Assembly (NCBI GenBank): GCA_021399435.1
Contig: JAJTUP010000015.1
Coordinates: 1,319,534-1,383,533, forward strand
DNA length: 64,000 nt
Source: Diaporthe sp. PMI_573
Taxonomy: Eukaryota > Ascomycota > Sordariomycetes > Diaporthales > Diaporthaceae
Direction of reading: 5' to 3'
In this document: positions 11,962 through 22,088 of the stretch, one piece after another
Layout of the letters: each line of letters begins with the position of its first letter
Position numbering within the stretch: position 1 is the stretch's first letter
Program-made: the position numbers and the translations under genes
The notes under the pieces: generated by a model
Database searches by the model: none
Told to the model about the DNA's origin: nothing
What the model saw: the letters and a program-made list of their open reading frames with translations, nothing else

Positions 11962-12814
11962 TCATGAAGCAAGCATGGCTTGTCGTTCCGGTTGCTTCTG
12001 TTTCACCCTCGCAGGCTGTGGATCCGGTACGATCTCATGGGCGGGGAGTGCGGTATCTGGGACGTTGGGCAGCGGCGCCGTCTGTCCCATTTCGGCTTCC
12101 ATGGCCGCAAGCTCTTCCTCGACCTCGTCCTCATCCTGGTTCGATATTTTACCGCCCAGCATCTCGCTGACCTCCTGCGGTTTTGTATCCACTGGTCAGC
12201 GTGTGAAACTGTCACGTCGGAAGGGGAGTGGCCCCCTGGACCAGAGGGCCCCTTGGAGGAAGCCCCTCAGATATCTGCGGGCAAACTCACATTCTGATAT
12301 GCGATCGCGTCGGCCGTCTCACCCATCAGCTTCTCGACGTGCTCTATCCCTCCCATCTCGGCGTGTATCTCCTTGAGCACCTTTGTGCCCTGCTGCAGGC
12401 CGAACACGACGTCCTTCTGTATCTGGGCGAACTCGACGTTGGCCGTCAGCTTCTCGAGCTGCTCCAGCTGGCCGTCGGTCTGGGCGAGCAGCGACTCCTG
12501 GTACTTCTTGCGGCGCAGGGCGAGCAGCGCGCGCTTCTTGTCGCCCTTGGCCAGCATCTGCTTCGCGATCTCGGTCTCGCGGTCGGTGAGGACGGTGATG
12601 CGCCGCTGGTACTGGTGCAGCTTGTCGCGCTGGGTTTTGAGGTCAAGGATGGCCCTTTGAGAGAGGGGAACATTTCGATTAGCCCATGTACTTGTGAGAC
12701 TGGATGCGCATGCAATCTGGGGAGGGAGAGTCTTTGTGGGATCTGTGGATTCTCGGGGCGCTGGTTGCTGCCTCACTTGTCCTGGGCCGTGACCCGACTG
12801 GAGTTGTTGCCCAT
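11962..12814 (-). CDS. ESCRT-III subunit Vps20 (CHMP6)
   Basis: Three exons on the minus strand, 12814-12777 (38 nt), 12654-12291 and 12174-11962, giving 204 residues. Introns are 122 and 116 bp. The protein starts MGNNSSR, a classic N-myristoylation signal expected for Vps20. It has the Snf7-fold signature (AILDLKTQRDKL, ITVLTDRETEIAKQ, GDKKRALLALRRKKYQESL, EHVEKLMGETADAIAYQ) followed by the acidic linker EVSEMLGG...DEDEVEEEL. Vps20 links ESCRT-II to Snf7 polymerisation on endosomal membranes during multivesicular-body sorting. The C-terminal tail is acidic then Pro/Gln-rich. Length is close to the yeast protein. The joint YQ-N-EVSEMLGG carries an Asn where I remember Arg in relatives; the splice sites are canonical. 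Confidence 0.95.
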
Positions 12815-14443
12815 GATCTCGCTTGCAGCATGTACAGGTGCGAACCAGCAGTGTGGATGGCTTGCCGCTTCTTCCTTGTCGATCTGCCCTGTCAAGTCAT
12901 GGTGAAGAGTACTTGGAACGGACCAAAACAGGTCGTGAGGGTTTCAACGCCGATAACGTCCCAGACGTTCCCAGGCTGAGATCATATGGCAGGTCACAGG
13001 CCTGCCCAGGGTTGCAGCCAAGCGATCTGCCACTGGAACTGCACTAAGCACCTGCCTCAAGTACCCATGTACCTCTGAAAACGTCACATGCGAGACAACC
13101 CACGCATCCAGGATTCTCTCGTAGATTCAAGACTTATACATAAGAATTATTTCCGGGGGATCATAGGTGACATGCAAACGTCAATTATCAGGGGCCTTGA
13201 ACCCCGCGATCCTGCGACGAGCTCCTGGAACCCTGATGCTAAAACCGCTCGCGGGGAGGCACTGTCACCGCCGTGTTCCTCATGCCTACTCAGGCAGGTA
13301 TTTAGGTAGTTGAGCGCAGCTTCGTCCTCGCGGGTTTCTCAGCGTCATCGAGTACGGCGTCCAATGCTTGTACTCATGGCTCGCATCTCCATCTCGCTTC
13401 CATGGCCGTGTCTCCTTTCCTTCTTGAATGTTGAGTCATGTTTTGGTTTGTGGTGGCGCCAGTTTAGTAGAACCCACCCCAGACCGCGCGGATTTCGCAA
13501 AGACACTGCGGAGACCATGGCTTCCTCTCAAAGGGGCCCCAATTGAGCCATTCTCTTGGGCAATACTGGCATTTGACAGAAACAAATGTGTGGGAGGAAA
13601 TCCGTCACGACACGCTCATCGCATCGGGTGGTGTCTTCAAGTGGATGATAGAACGTGGACGAAATTCTCAGAAAGCTTAAGATCAGAAGTGCGTGAAACA
13701 GTGTCAGAGCCTGACCATATTCGCCTTATATGATATCGGGTTATACGCGGAGGAGCTCGATCAATTGTTCTGTTCTCTGCTTTTTCTAGCAGATTTAGAT
13801 ACACTACCTCGGAAACGCTTTATCTCACAACGCTTCTATCTTCACGCACTTGTCCAAGACAACATGCATCTTTCAAGACTATGCCGTCGTCGTCGGCCAT
13901 GGCAGCGACTCTGTCCGCCATATTTGCCTTGTCCTCGAAGCTTGCCGGCGCTTGCCATTTGACTCTTTGCTCAAGCCTTCAAAATGTTCCGGACATCAAA
14001 CAATGTATCGCAATGCCTTTTGGGAAACCGCCCGCGATCTCAATGTCGTGTGATCAAATGGTAGCCTCCACGACATACTTGGCCAACAAATGGCACATCG
14101 ATATGCTTTTCGACGGGGTTCTCACTGGTGACGATATCTTCTCTGTCACTTCTCTGATCAGGCAAAGCTTTGGCGTCCATCGTCATCGAGGCTGCTATTA
14201 TAGGTGGCTGCGGCCCCATTGTTTGGATTCAGACTGAATGATTTGCCAGTGAAACCCACGGTGGTCATACATGATGGAGGAAAGCGTGAGACTAGGAGTA
14301 TACATGTAAAAGGAAGGAATTCTATCACTGCATTCCTCATATTCCTGATTGAGGTAAGTCCGTATCAGATATTTTCGACAGACGAGCAGAACACAGCACT
14401 ACAACAAATGTCGCTGGAGTGAGAGTGTGTCACACGGAAGAGG

Positions 14444-14593
14444 TCCACCACTATGGTGGAGTACGTTAGGCAACCAGCGGGCCCTGCGAGCCAGCTGAAG
14501 GAATAGGAGCCTCAGGCATCTAGACTCGATGGACTATATATGGCGCGAGTCTAGCATTTGTATCCAGGGAGGATCCTTGAACCTCAAGGATCC
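14444..14593. other. Cluster of perfect stem-loops
   Basis: Three strong inverted repeats lie within 150 bp. TCCACCA/TGGTGGA (14,444-14,460) has a 3-nt loop. CTAGACTCG/CGAGTCTAG (14,520-14,554) has a 17-nt loop. GGATCCTTGA/TCAAGGATCC (14,571-14,593) has a 3-nt loop. No coding frame explains them. They could be part of a structured RNA, a small transposon end or chance; strand is not determinable. Confidence 0.4.
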
Positions 14594-16269
14594 CTTAGAC
14601 CCCCTTAGAGATTATCGTTGAAATACCACAAGCCCTACACACACACTAGCCCTTGTAACAGAGTGTACCTAATTATGGAACGACCCATCACAAATCATCT
14701 TCATCGCTTCATTTTGCAAGCAGACTAGGAATTAAGACGCTTCACAGCTGAATTGTCCCTAAATTTTAACATTTTACTGCTTATTCTGTTCAGAACGAAG
14801 ACTTGTGATGAGATATCCACTCGTATATTGAAGTCTGATGTACTTCCTTCGCAACATGGTCCCTCTTCATATCATCTACGTCTTCGTTTGAGAATTCACG
14901 TAGGCCATGCGAAAAGTACATAGCGATCGATCATGCCGCATCAATGCATGCTTAGGAAACGCTTGCCAAACACTGATCCTTCGCTTGGCCATCTATCACC
15001 CACAGAGACACGAAGAATCTGAGGTATTTATATCACTTCAAAGGGAAAACGCCCAGGAGCAACCGAAGACGAGGCGAAAGGGAGCATTCAACAGACTCTC
15101 GCAGACCCAGAATTAGAAACAGCGGAAATACCTTCATTTTACTCAGGAGTTGTCCCAAGATATTGTTAGGCCATCCAAGGTCGATCCTCCGTGTTGCGGC
15201 CTCGGAATGACTAGAGATAACAGAGAACAAAGGACACCTTTGCTCAGCAACAGGAGGGTAATCGATGTGGATGTGCGCGTTCTTGCACCTGGAGAACCAC
15301 ATGTACGTACCTCGTCGTACAGCATCTTGTGGATAAATTGAGTCATGGACCAACTAGCATGACCATGACGGTCCTCGCAAAGTGCGGAGCGTGGATATGC
15401 TGGGGATTTAGGGTTTGAAGCCACGGCGATGTGAGATCTCGTGTGATCTCGACCTGGCGAGAGTCGTGCTTCAGCGCCGAGAAGCTAAAATGGATCCACC
15501 ATTTGACATACACAAAACATGCCTTGAGATTCCCCAGATTAAAGGTGGGGAGGCAGCCTCACGCATGTGGTGTGGCCGTCATGCCGAGCGTTCCGACAGC
15601 TGGGAGACCGAAAAGCCGACTCAGCTACTGCTCCGCCGCCGGGCTGTGGGGTCGGATTTGAACGGGGAGTCCTATTGTCGGGACCCGTCGAAGCCATCAC
15701 CAAGAAGCTTGGCGCGGCGGTGTGGCCTTCCAGCGCATAGTCAGGTTGCTGTTGATTAATGGGGCCGTAGCATTGAGTCTTGCATGTTTGCTACATTTAG
15801 ATCAGAGTGACAGATACAAAACAATAAATATTGGTATAACAAATACTAGCAGACGAGCCTTGCTAGGGATTAACGCACCACTTAGGTACAACTCGCCTCA
15901 CCGATGGATAAGTACTCAAACTAGGTTATGGGCCCATTTCCCTTTTTAAAGCATCCCCACTGTTTTGCAGTTCGTTGAAGATAGGGCTGGATTTAAGGTT
16001 CACGGTCTAGTTCTGTCTTGTATACAGAGATGGTGAAGACAGCGTTGATCACAATACAACGTGACTCGGAAGCTTGGCACCGACTACACAACACCAACCC
16101 GAAGACCTCAGAACACCAAAATCGAGTGAGATATTCGAGTCAAGCGGCTCGCGCCCAGCTTTTCGGCAGCATGACCAGCAAGTGTCGGGCTCGCCGTGTC
16201 TCCCGAATGATCGACGGCATTCAGGGCCGTCACCAGGATCAGCAACCCAGAGCAGTGGCGGCGGAAAGG

Positions 16270-16277
16270 TATATAAG
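16270..16277 (+). promoter_or_regulatory. TATA box of the small secreted protein gene
   Basis: TATATAAG lies 139 bp upstream of the ATG at 16,409, which would place a start site near 16,300 and a 5' UTR of about 110 nt that contains the CAT-repeat tract. Confidence 0.6.
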
Positions 16278-16313
16278 TAGCAAGACGAGTGCTGTCGAAG
16301 GTTGGGATTTTGT

Positions 16314-16339
16314 TCATCATCATCATCACCATCATCACA
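16314..16339 (+). repeat. CAT/CAC microsatellite in 5' leader
   Basis: A run of about eight CAT/CAC triplets in the predicted 5' UTR of the secreted protein gene. Translated by chance it would give a His run, so it should not be taken as coding. Confidence 0.75.
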
Positions 16340-16408
16340 CTCCAACAACTCCAACACTTCACACAATCGTTTTATACAAACACCAACAACAACCGACACT
16401 CTTTCAAG

Positions 16409-16698
16409 ATGCAGTTCCTCGCTATCGTCTCCCTCGCCCTTGCCGGCCTCGCCTCTGCCGCTTCCATCCCTGAGAAGCGTGCCTCCACTCCTCCTGGCTG
16501 CGCTTCGGCCTACTACAACGATGGCTCTGACGGTTCTACCGGTGGCTGGGGCTGCAATGGCAGCAACGAATGGGGCCACTGCACCGGCTACTACTGGAAG
16601 GAGTCTGCTCCTTACTGGTCTGTAAGTAAAAGATTTGTACCCAAGCCGCGACAGAGAGAGATATTAACAAATGGTCCCTCAATTAGTGCATTGTCTAA
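16409..16698 (+). CDS. Small secreted four-cysteine protein (effector candidate)
   Basis: Two exons, 16409-16621 and 16687-16698, giving 74 residues. The 65-bp intron runs GTAAGT...TTAG and the second exon encodes only CIV-stop. Residues 1-18 (MQFLAIVSLALAGLASAA) are a textbook signal peptide. It is followed by a short propeptide ending in Lys-Arg (residues 23-24), a likely Kex2 site. The mature part of about 50 residues is rich in Gly, Tyr, Trp and Ser and has four cysteines (31, 49, 58 and 72), enough for two disulfides; the last lies in the tiny second exon, which supports the intron. A TATA box and an ATG context of AAGATGC support expression. I do not recognise a family. It could be a host-interaction effector, an antimicrobial peptide or a wall component; the sequence does not decide. 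Confidence 0.8.
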
Positions 16699-17808
16699 AT
16701 GCCCTCTATCACCAGCAATGGGCAGCGGGTGTTCAAAGATGCGCATCATCACTCATCTCCTGTGCCGTCATCAATCTTCAAGCGGACCTTGGTCTTGAGA
16801 ACGACGGACAAGTTGGCCACTATTCGTGTGGGGTGGGCAGTTTTGGGCATATTCTTTGTTTACTTAGAGGCATCACTTTCTCTGTACATTGTTAAACGGA
16901 GTCTCTTCGTTGGGTGTCAATAGTGATCGTACCGCGGCGGCAGAAAATACTTTGTGTATCCTTCTCAACTAGAATCAACTTTCATTATACACAGAAAGCA
17001 AGACCTATCCATGCATCGCTAGTTGTGAACTTGAACTACAAACCAGACGGTATGGCTTTGCATCTGGCCGTACAAATCGAGCCAGAGCTTGCAACGACAC
17101 TGTATCTATCACTGGACCAAACCATGTCTCCTCTTCCTGAATGCCCAATTTATACTGTATGACAGATGGTCTGTACGTACTGTACTAGACATTCTTCAAA
17201 GCCACCCGTGTTGCGTTGGTCCGGCACTGAAGCTTCGCCCAGATTCACAGCCACAGTCGTGGAGCGCTTGGCCGTGGCTAGGCCCGCAGGACAAGTAGAG
17301 ACTGGCCCTGCCAAAGAGACCTCGTTCAGAAGAAAGATGCAGTGTAGCTGTGCTGCGACATACCGTGCAATTATCGGTTGCTCGTTGCAAATCACCACCA
17401 ATTTTACCAGATTCCGCAACTCAATGCTGAATGGGTGCCCTAACTTGATTCTTCTCAGGTATTTGTGGTGAGCTTCTCGTACTATACAGGCTTTTGCACT
17501 TGTCGAGTCGCCTATCTGCTGTGGAGTTGTCTGTGTGCACAATGGAAACATGTGCCCCACTTCGATGCATGGAATCGCTACCTTGCCATGCTGCAAGGTA
17601 CCTAGGTACCGACCAGCCCGTCTACCCCTAAGCGGTTGGAGGTCTGACGCAGCCAGGCAGCTCCTCCAAAAGGTTACGCCACCTCCGTCTATCACGTTCG
17701 CAAGCATTCTCTCAAACCACCTCTCCAAGTCACCCTTACCTGACAACTTGACGGACCAAGTTGCCGCCATAGCATCGGTTTCATTTCATTGCGCCATCTC
17801 GGTTCAAG
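16699..17808. other. Intergenic region before the CUE gene
   Basis: About 1.1 kb. A 206-codon open frame at 17,150-17,770 (-) covers much of it but shows no recognisable domain and would run head-to-head into the CUE gene with almost no promoter. A 14-bp palindrome GGTACCTAGGTACC lies at 17,597-17,610. Confidence 0.45.
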
Positions 17809-19309
17809 ATGTCGGTAAGCATCGTCCCCTTGCTCATCTCCGAAAGCATGAGCAGAACCCAGGACTCAAACACCAGACGAAGCTCGGTTCATGCGCCTAC
17901 CCACACTCAATCAAAGCCATCCCAGCTGACATCTCCGCCAACTTCAGGACAAGGTACCAGAGTCTCCCACTACAGTGAAGCCACTGGACTACTCCGACGA
18001 CGACGACGTTCAAGAATCAGGCATCATCAACATGGACGACGGCACCACCAAACCGACCCCCGCAACAGGGGCTGCCACTGGCGCATCCACGGAGGCCTCA
18101 ACCGCCACCCCGGCTCCCCCAAACGCATCGACAACCACCTCCCAGGAGGCGCCTCCCCCGAAGCCCCCTCGCCCAGTCACCGAGCAGCAGAAGAACGAGG
18201 CCATCTTGAAAGAGGCCTTTCCCAGCATCGACGCCGCGGTCATCACGGCGGTGCTGATCGCGAGCCGAGGACAAGTCGACCCGGCGTTTAATGCGCTGCT
18301 GGGCATGAGCGACCCGGATGCTACTCAGCACGACGCAGAAGAGCAGCCTCCGCCGCAGCCTCCGCGACCGCAGAATGCCCAGTCCCAGCTCGAGGCAGAC
18401 GAGGCCTATGCTCGCCAGTTGGCGCAACATTACGAGAGCCAAAGTGCGGCATACGAAGCTCGGACCGCCAACAGAGGCCCAGGGAACCCGCCTCGACGCC
18501 AGCAGACCGGCTTGAAACCGAACGAAATGTATGACGACAGGGAGCACAGTTTCATTGATGATGACCTCCCAGTCATACAGGAGCAGCTCAAGAAGGGCTT
18601 CCAGGAGACGCAGACTAAGGTGAACTCGTGGTTCAAGGACATCAAGAAGAAGTTTGACGAGCAATTTGACGAGAACGAGGGCTCGTCCCAGCAGCATGGC
18701 GGCCGTGGTCCCCTTGCGGGGCGGGGCAGTGGGGAGTCGTCGAGGAGAAGCAGGGACTATGAGCGGTATGATGCTGACCCAGAGCTGCTCAGCGACGACT
18801 TTGCCGGGATGAAGTTCCGCAGTGACGGCAGTAAGTACAGGATGAATGTCAGTCACCATACAAAATGCCAGATGCTAAAACGTAACTCAGCACCTGCTGG
18901 TCGCCAGCAGACACAGAACCCTAACTTGTTCAAGCCGCCACCACCCTCGTTGTCCCCAAAGCCACACGACGGCCGAAAGGTGTCCTTCAAGGATGGCGTT
19001 GAGGACATCGACCTCTACAAGACCTCACCCAAGAACGCAGCCAAGGACTCGACTTCCGCAACCGCTGGCGGGAAATCCAGCAAGTGGCAGCCACTGTCCT
19101 CGGTTGAGCCGAGCCCCATTGCGGAGAATGACCCTTTCAGTCTTGGTGACAGTGATGATGATAAAGACGCGAAGGATAAGCCAGACAAGGCTAGCATTAA
19201 ATTGGAGGATACGGAGGACTCTGAGGAAAGGCTTAGGAAAGCCGCGGCGGAGGCGATGGCTGACAGTTTGGTCGATGACAAGACCAAAAAGGAAGACACG
19301 AAGAAGTAA
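17809..19309 (+). CDS. CUE-domain protein, Cue5-like ubiquitin-binding adaptor
   Basis: Three exons, 17809-17814 (only ATG TCG), 17948-18830 and 18891-19309, giving 435 residues that start MSDKVPESP. The CUE domain spans about residues 82-124 (EAILKEAFPSIDAAVITAVL...DPAFNALLGMSDP), with the FP and hydrophobic positions that bind ubiquitin. A Pro-rich stretch (PPPQPPRPQ), a segment like DEAYARQLAQHYE and a central amphipathic region (QEQLKKGFQETQTKVNSWF) follow, then a long acidic, Ser-rich tail. In yeast, Cue5 bridges ubiquitinated aggregates to Atg8; the equivalent role here is inferred. The second intron is exactly 60 nt and contains no in-frame stop, so its retention would give a 455-residue form. 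Intron 1 has a CTGAC branch 20-25 nt before its acceptor. Confidence 0.87.
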
Positions 19310-22088
19310 CTGAGCTCCCGGGTCGACCAGACCCTTGAGCAGCCTGTCGCTGACACTGGACCATGGATTGGAATTGTGGTCAGGATAAGACTCGCGGCAC
19401 GTGAGAGAGGGCTGACGCTTGCCCTTGGTTTGGAGCGCCGTTGTGAAGTTGCGAATACTGGGTGGGTGAAGCACCAAGACTCCATGTCTTATTATTCGAT
19501 ATCCCTAGAAACATAAGCCTTGATTCCCCCAGGAAGAGCTCTCAGTGGAAATTGCCGGCACAGAGATGCGATCGATCGAGGCAAAATTGTCCAGTGATGT
19601 GGTGGGCGTCGATAAAACAAATGCAAATCAGTTGATACGTAGCATGTACGTGTTTACACATTGCCTCGTTGCATTCGTCCAATTACCTTTAGAGTCTTTG
19701 GCAACGGGCCTTCGGGTGCTGAGAGGTGCAGGAGACGGGCGTTTCGGCGGTCGTCATGATGACATGTTAAGAAGCGCCATTCAGCCATCGGAATTCCGGG
19801 TTGACGACCGCGTCAAGCGCACCACAGATCTGGCACGGCGAGGGGCTTGAGCAATCGTCTGGGACGATGAAGAGCGGACTTGGTACTAGTAGGTACTGCC
19901 GAATCAGCTCAACCTGGGCTAACTCAGCAAATTCAGACTACCATTCTTCACTTACAAGATAACGTCTCGTGGGAGAACCTCCCACAGGATGACCTTCTCC
20001 TGGGGATAGGATGATTTCCTCGGGACGAACTCTTTTCTAAGCACCCCCGATATTATAATACCCTGTAGAAGAATTCCCTGCCTACTGGTTCCTAGTCGTC
20101 GTGGGGGGAGGGGGGGTTGCAGTGAGCATGTCTAGGCCTTCCGAGATAAAAAGTCCGCATCTTAACTAGGTCAGTGAGGTTCTGTGGACTTCCCCACCTT
20201 GGCCGCGCAGTTTTACCGGGGGTAGACCGGAAACAGCCTGGAGTGCACGTTCCCAGAGGGCCGAGCGTGATTGGACGGTCCCGTCGAGGAAAGAGCCTCA
20301 AGGAATGCAGGATACTGGGAATGGGTTCGTTTGGCGGGACAGAATCGAGTAGACTCGGAGGTGTCGCTGCTTCGCATTGGGCCCTGCAGCATCACAGCAC
20401 CTGTCAGACGTGCCTCGTGCCTCGTGCCTCGGGACGCGCCCACTCTTGGGCACAACGCATCAGGTTGTCCCGTGCTCTCTTCCCTCTCTCTGACTCGGGC
20501 TCCCGTACCTACACACTGCAGTTACACTGCCGATATTGGAATCCCTCGACCACACCACGCCTCCAGGAGGAGCAAGTCATCGTGAACGCACGTCTTACAT
20601 CCCGTCCTTGCCACGGCTCTGCACGAGAGAACAAGTTCGGTGGCATTACTTTGAACGCAACTCACGACCCACCTGTTGGGTTCTTCCGAGGTACATCAGA
20701 GTTGTCCCACCGCATCTGCTTCGAGTTTTGATATTTGGTTTAATTCGTACGAGTTTGCTTGTCAACTCGACCAAGAACTGACCAACCCCGGGTTCTCACT
20801 ATCAGACAGGCCTCTGGGACGGAGACGCTGTCAAATCTACTGGACGATCTGCATAGCGCCCAATCGCCTGCAGGTCGGCTCGTCTAAGCTACCCTACCTT
20901 CTGGGGACTTGTAGCTTTACCTGCCCCCATACAACTACGCATCTCCGTCACCTGGCTCGTCAACACCATCTCACCGGCAAGTGAAGCTCGGCACAGGCCT
21001 GTCGAGGGTTTCGGCCAGCGCCTCTTCCGTCTCCTGCAACCCCCAGCGTCACCTACAGGGGTGCTTCCTCAGCAAGCCAGCCCAGTTACACCCAGCTGGC
21101 CCCGTCACCTCACCCACTCACTCGCTTATTTACTGTCCAGCCGAGTAAGTCTATTCCCATTCCTGCTACCCTGTCTGCGTGGCCGTCTGTGAGTCTTGTA
21201 GACTTCTGCGGCCCAGTGTGTGTTGGGCACTCTCTTCCCATTTACCATTCCGATATCCTCTTCCCTCCAGTGGGCCCGAGTCAACAGGGCTCACCTTTTC
21301 CTTTCAATACCTGTTGCGACCAGGACTGCTTCCATTTTCTTTATTCCCCTGTATAAACTCACCCTCTCTTTTTCCTGGGGATACTTTTCCACCACCAAAG
21401 CGGTGCGGCGGTCACACATGGCGTGGTCCTCCTGCTGGATATCCTCCTGCGGGATAACCGCCTGACGTTCCGCTGCGGGCCCTCACTTTAGCCTTGACAG
21501 CCGCTCCACCGTCTTTGATTTTCAGGATATTTGAGAGGCGGATGCTTCCGCTCTGAGGCAAAGTTAAAAAAAAAAATAAAAAAAAAAAAGGCCTGCGACT
21601 CTGGCCTGATTCGCAGCTCAGGAACTCTGGGAACTTGTGTCTGATATCCTCCTTGCCAGGTTCCACAGAAACTACGTTACTTCTCCCCACTAGGAGGAGA
21701 CTCCACGCAACAGTTGAAGCCATACTTCGTGTTGCGCCTTATTGGTACTGCAATTCCGATTGGCAAGGAGGAAGTCCAGCGCCGGACGACGGATCCCCAC
21801 CTGCTTGTTGGGGGGTCTCGGGTCTCCATCCACACGGGGACAAGTCCAAGTCGCACTGTCGGAGACGACTTGTCCATTCCCAGAGAGATTCGCTGCCCGG
21901 ATTCGACGTCACACCTGCATGGGCTGTTCAAGAAGAGCCCGTGGCTGATACATCCTTGTTGATCTTTTCCTGCCCTGCATCGTTTGAGACTGCTCGAGTC
22001 AATAGAACAACGACCAGTTTTCATACTTGAGTGAATCTCTGCGTCAAAGCCTGTGGCCTCCCCAGGTCGGCGGCTCCAAATTCGCACT
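19310..22088. other. Long intergenic region upstream of the Pho81-like gene
   Basis: About 2.8 kb with no supportable gene. It holds an inverted copy of the 15-bp minisatellite (about 19,970-20,025) and an A-run at 21,565-21,590. Much of 20,900-22,080 is C/T-rich on the plus strand and probably promoter plus a long 5' UTR of the Pho81-like gene. One CACGTG (the Pho4/NUC-1 core) lies at 19,398-19,403, too far upstream to mean much. Confidence 0.5.
19970..20025 (-). repeat. 15-bp minisatellite, locus C (inverted)
   Basis: Read on the minus strand this contains degraded units such as GAGTTCGTCCCGAGG and GGTTCTCCCACGAG around GGTCATCCTGTGGGAGG. They match the AGGTCATCCCATAGG family of loci A and B, though spacing is less regular. 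Confidence 0.55.

Larger units (their letters stand above)
12815..16408. other. Gene-poor 3.6-kb stretch
   Basis: No ORF here is supported. The longest, about 100-118 codons near 13,400-14,240, have neither recognisable domains nor matching splice sites. Two things stand out: a cluster of stem-loops at 14,444-14,593, and the promoter of the small secreted protein gene at the right end. The stretch 15,780-15,960 is noticeably AT-rich, perhaps a decayed repeat. Confidence 0.45.

Noticed and set aside
12228..12905. 225-codon plus-strand open frame over Vps20
   Set aside because: Shadow of Vps20 coding sequence and its introns on the other strand.
16049..16579. 176-codon minus-strand open frame across the secreted-protein gene
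   Set aside because: It owes its length to the CAT microsatellite (read as poly-Met/Asp) and overlaps a much better supported spliced gene.
17150..17770. 206-codon open frame on the minus strand upstream of the CUE gene
   Set aside because: No recognisable domain, no intron or promoter support, and composition typical of antisense reading of GC-rich DNA.
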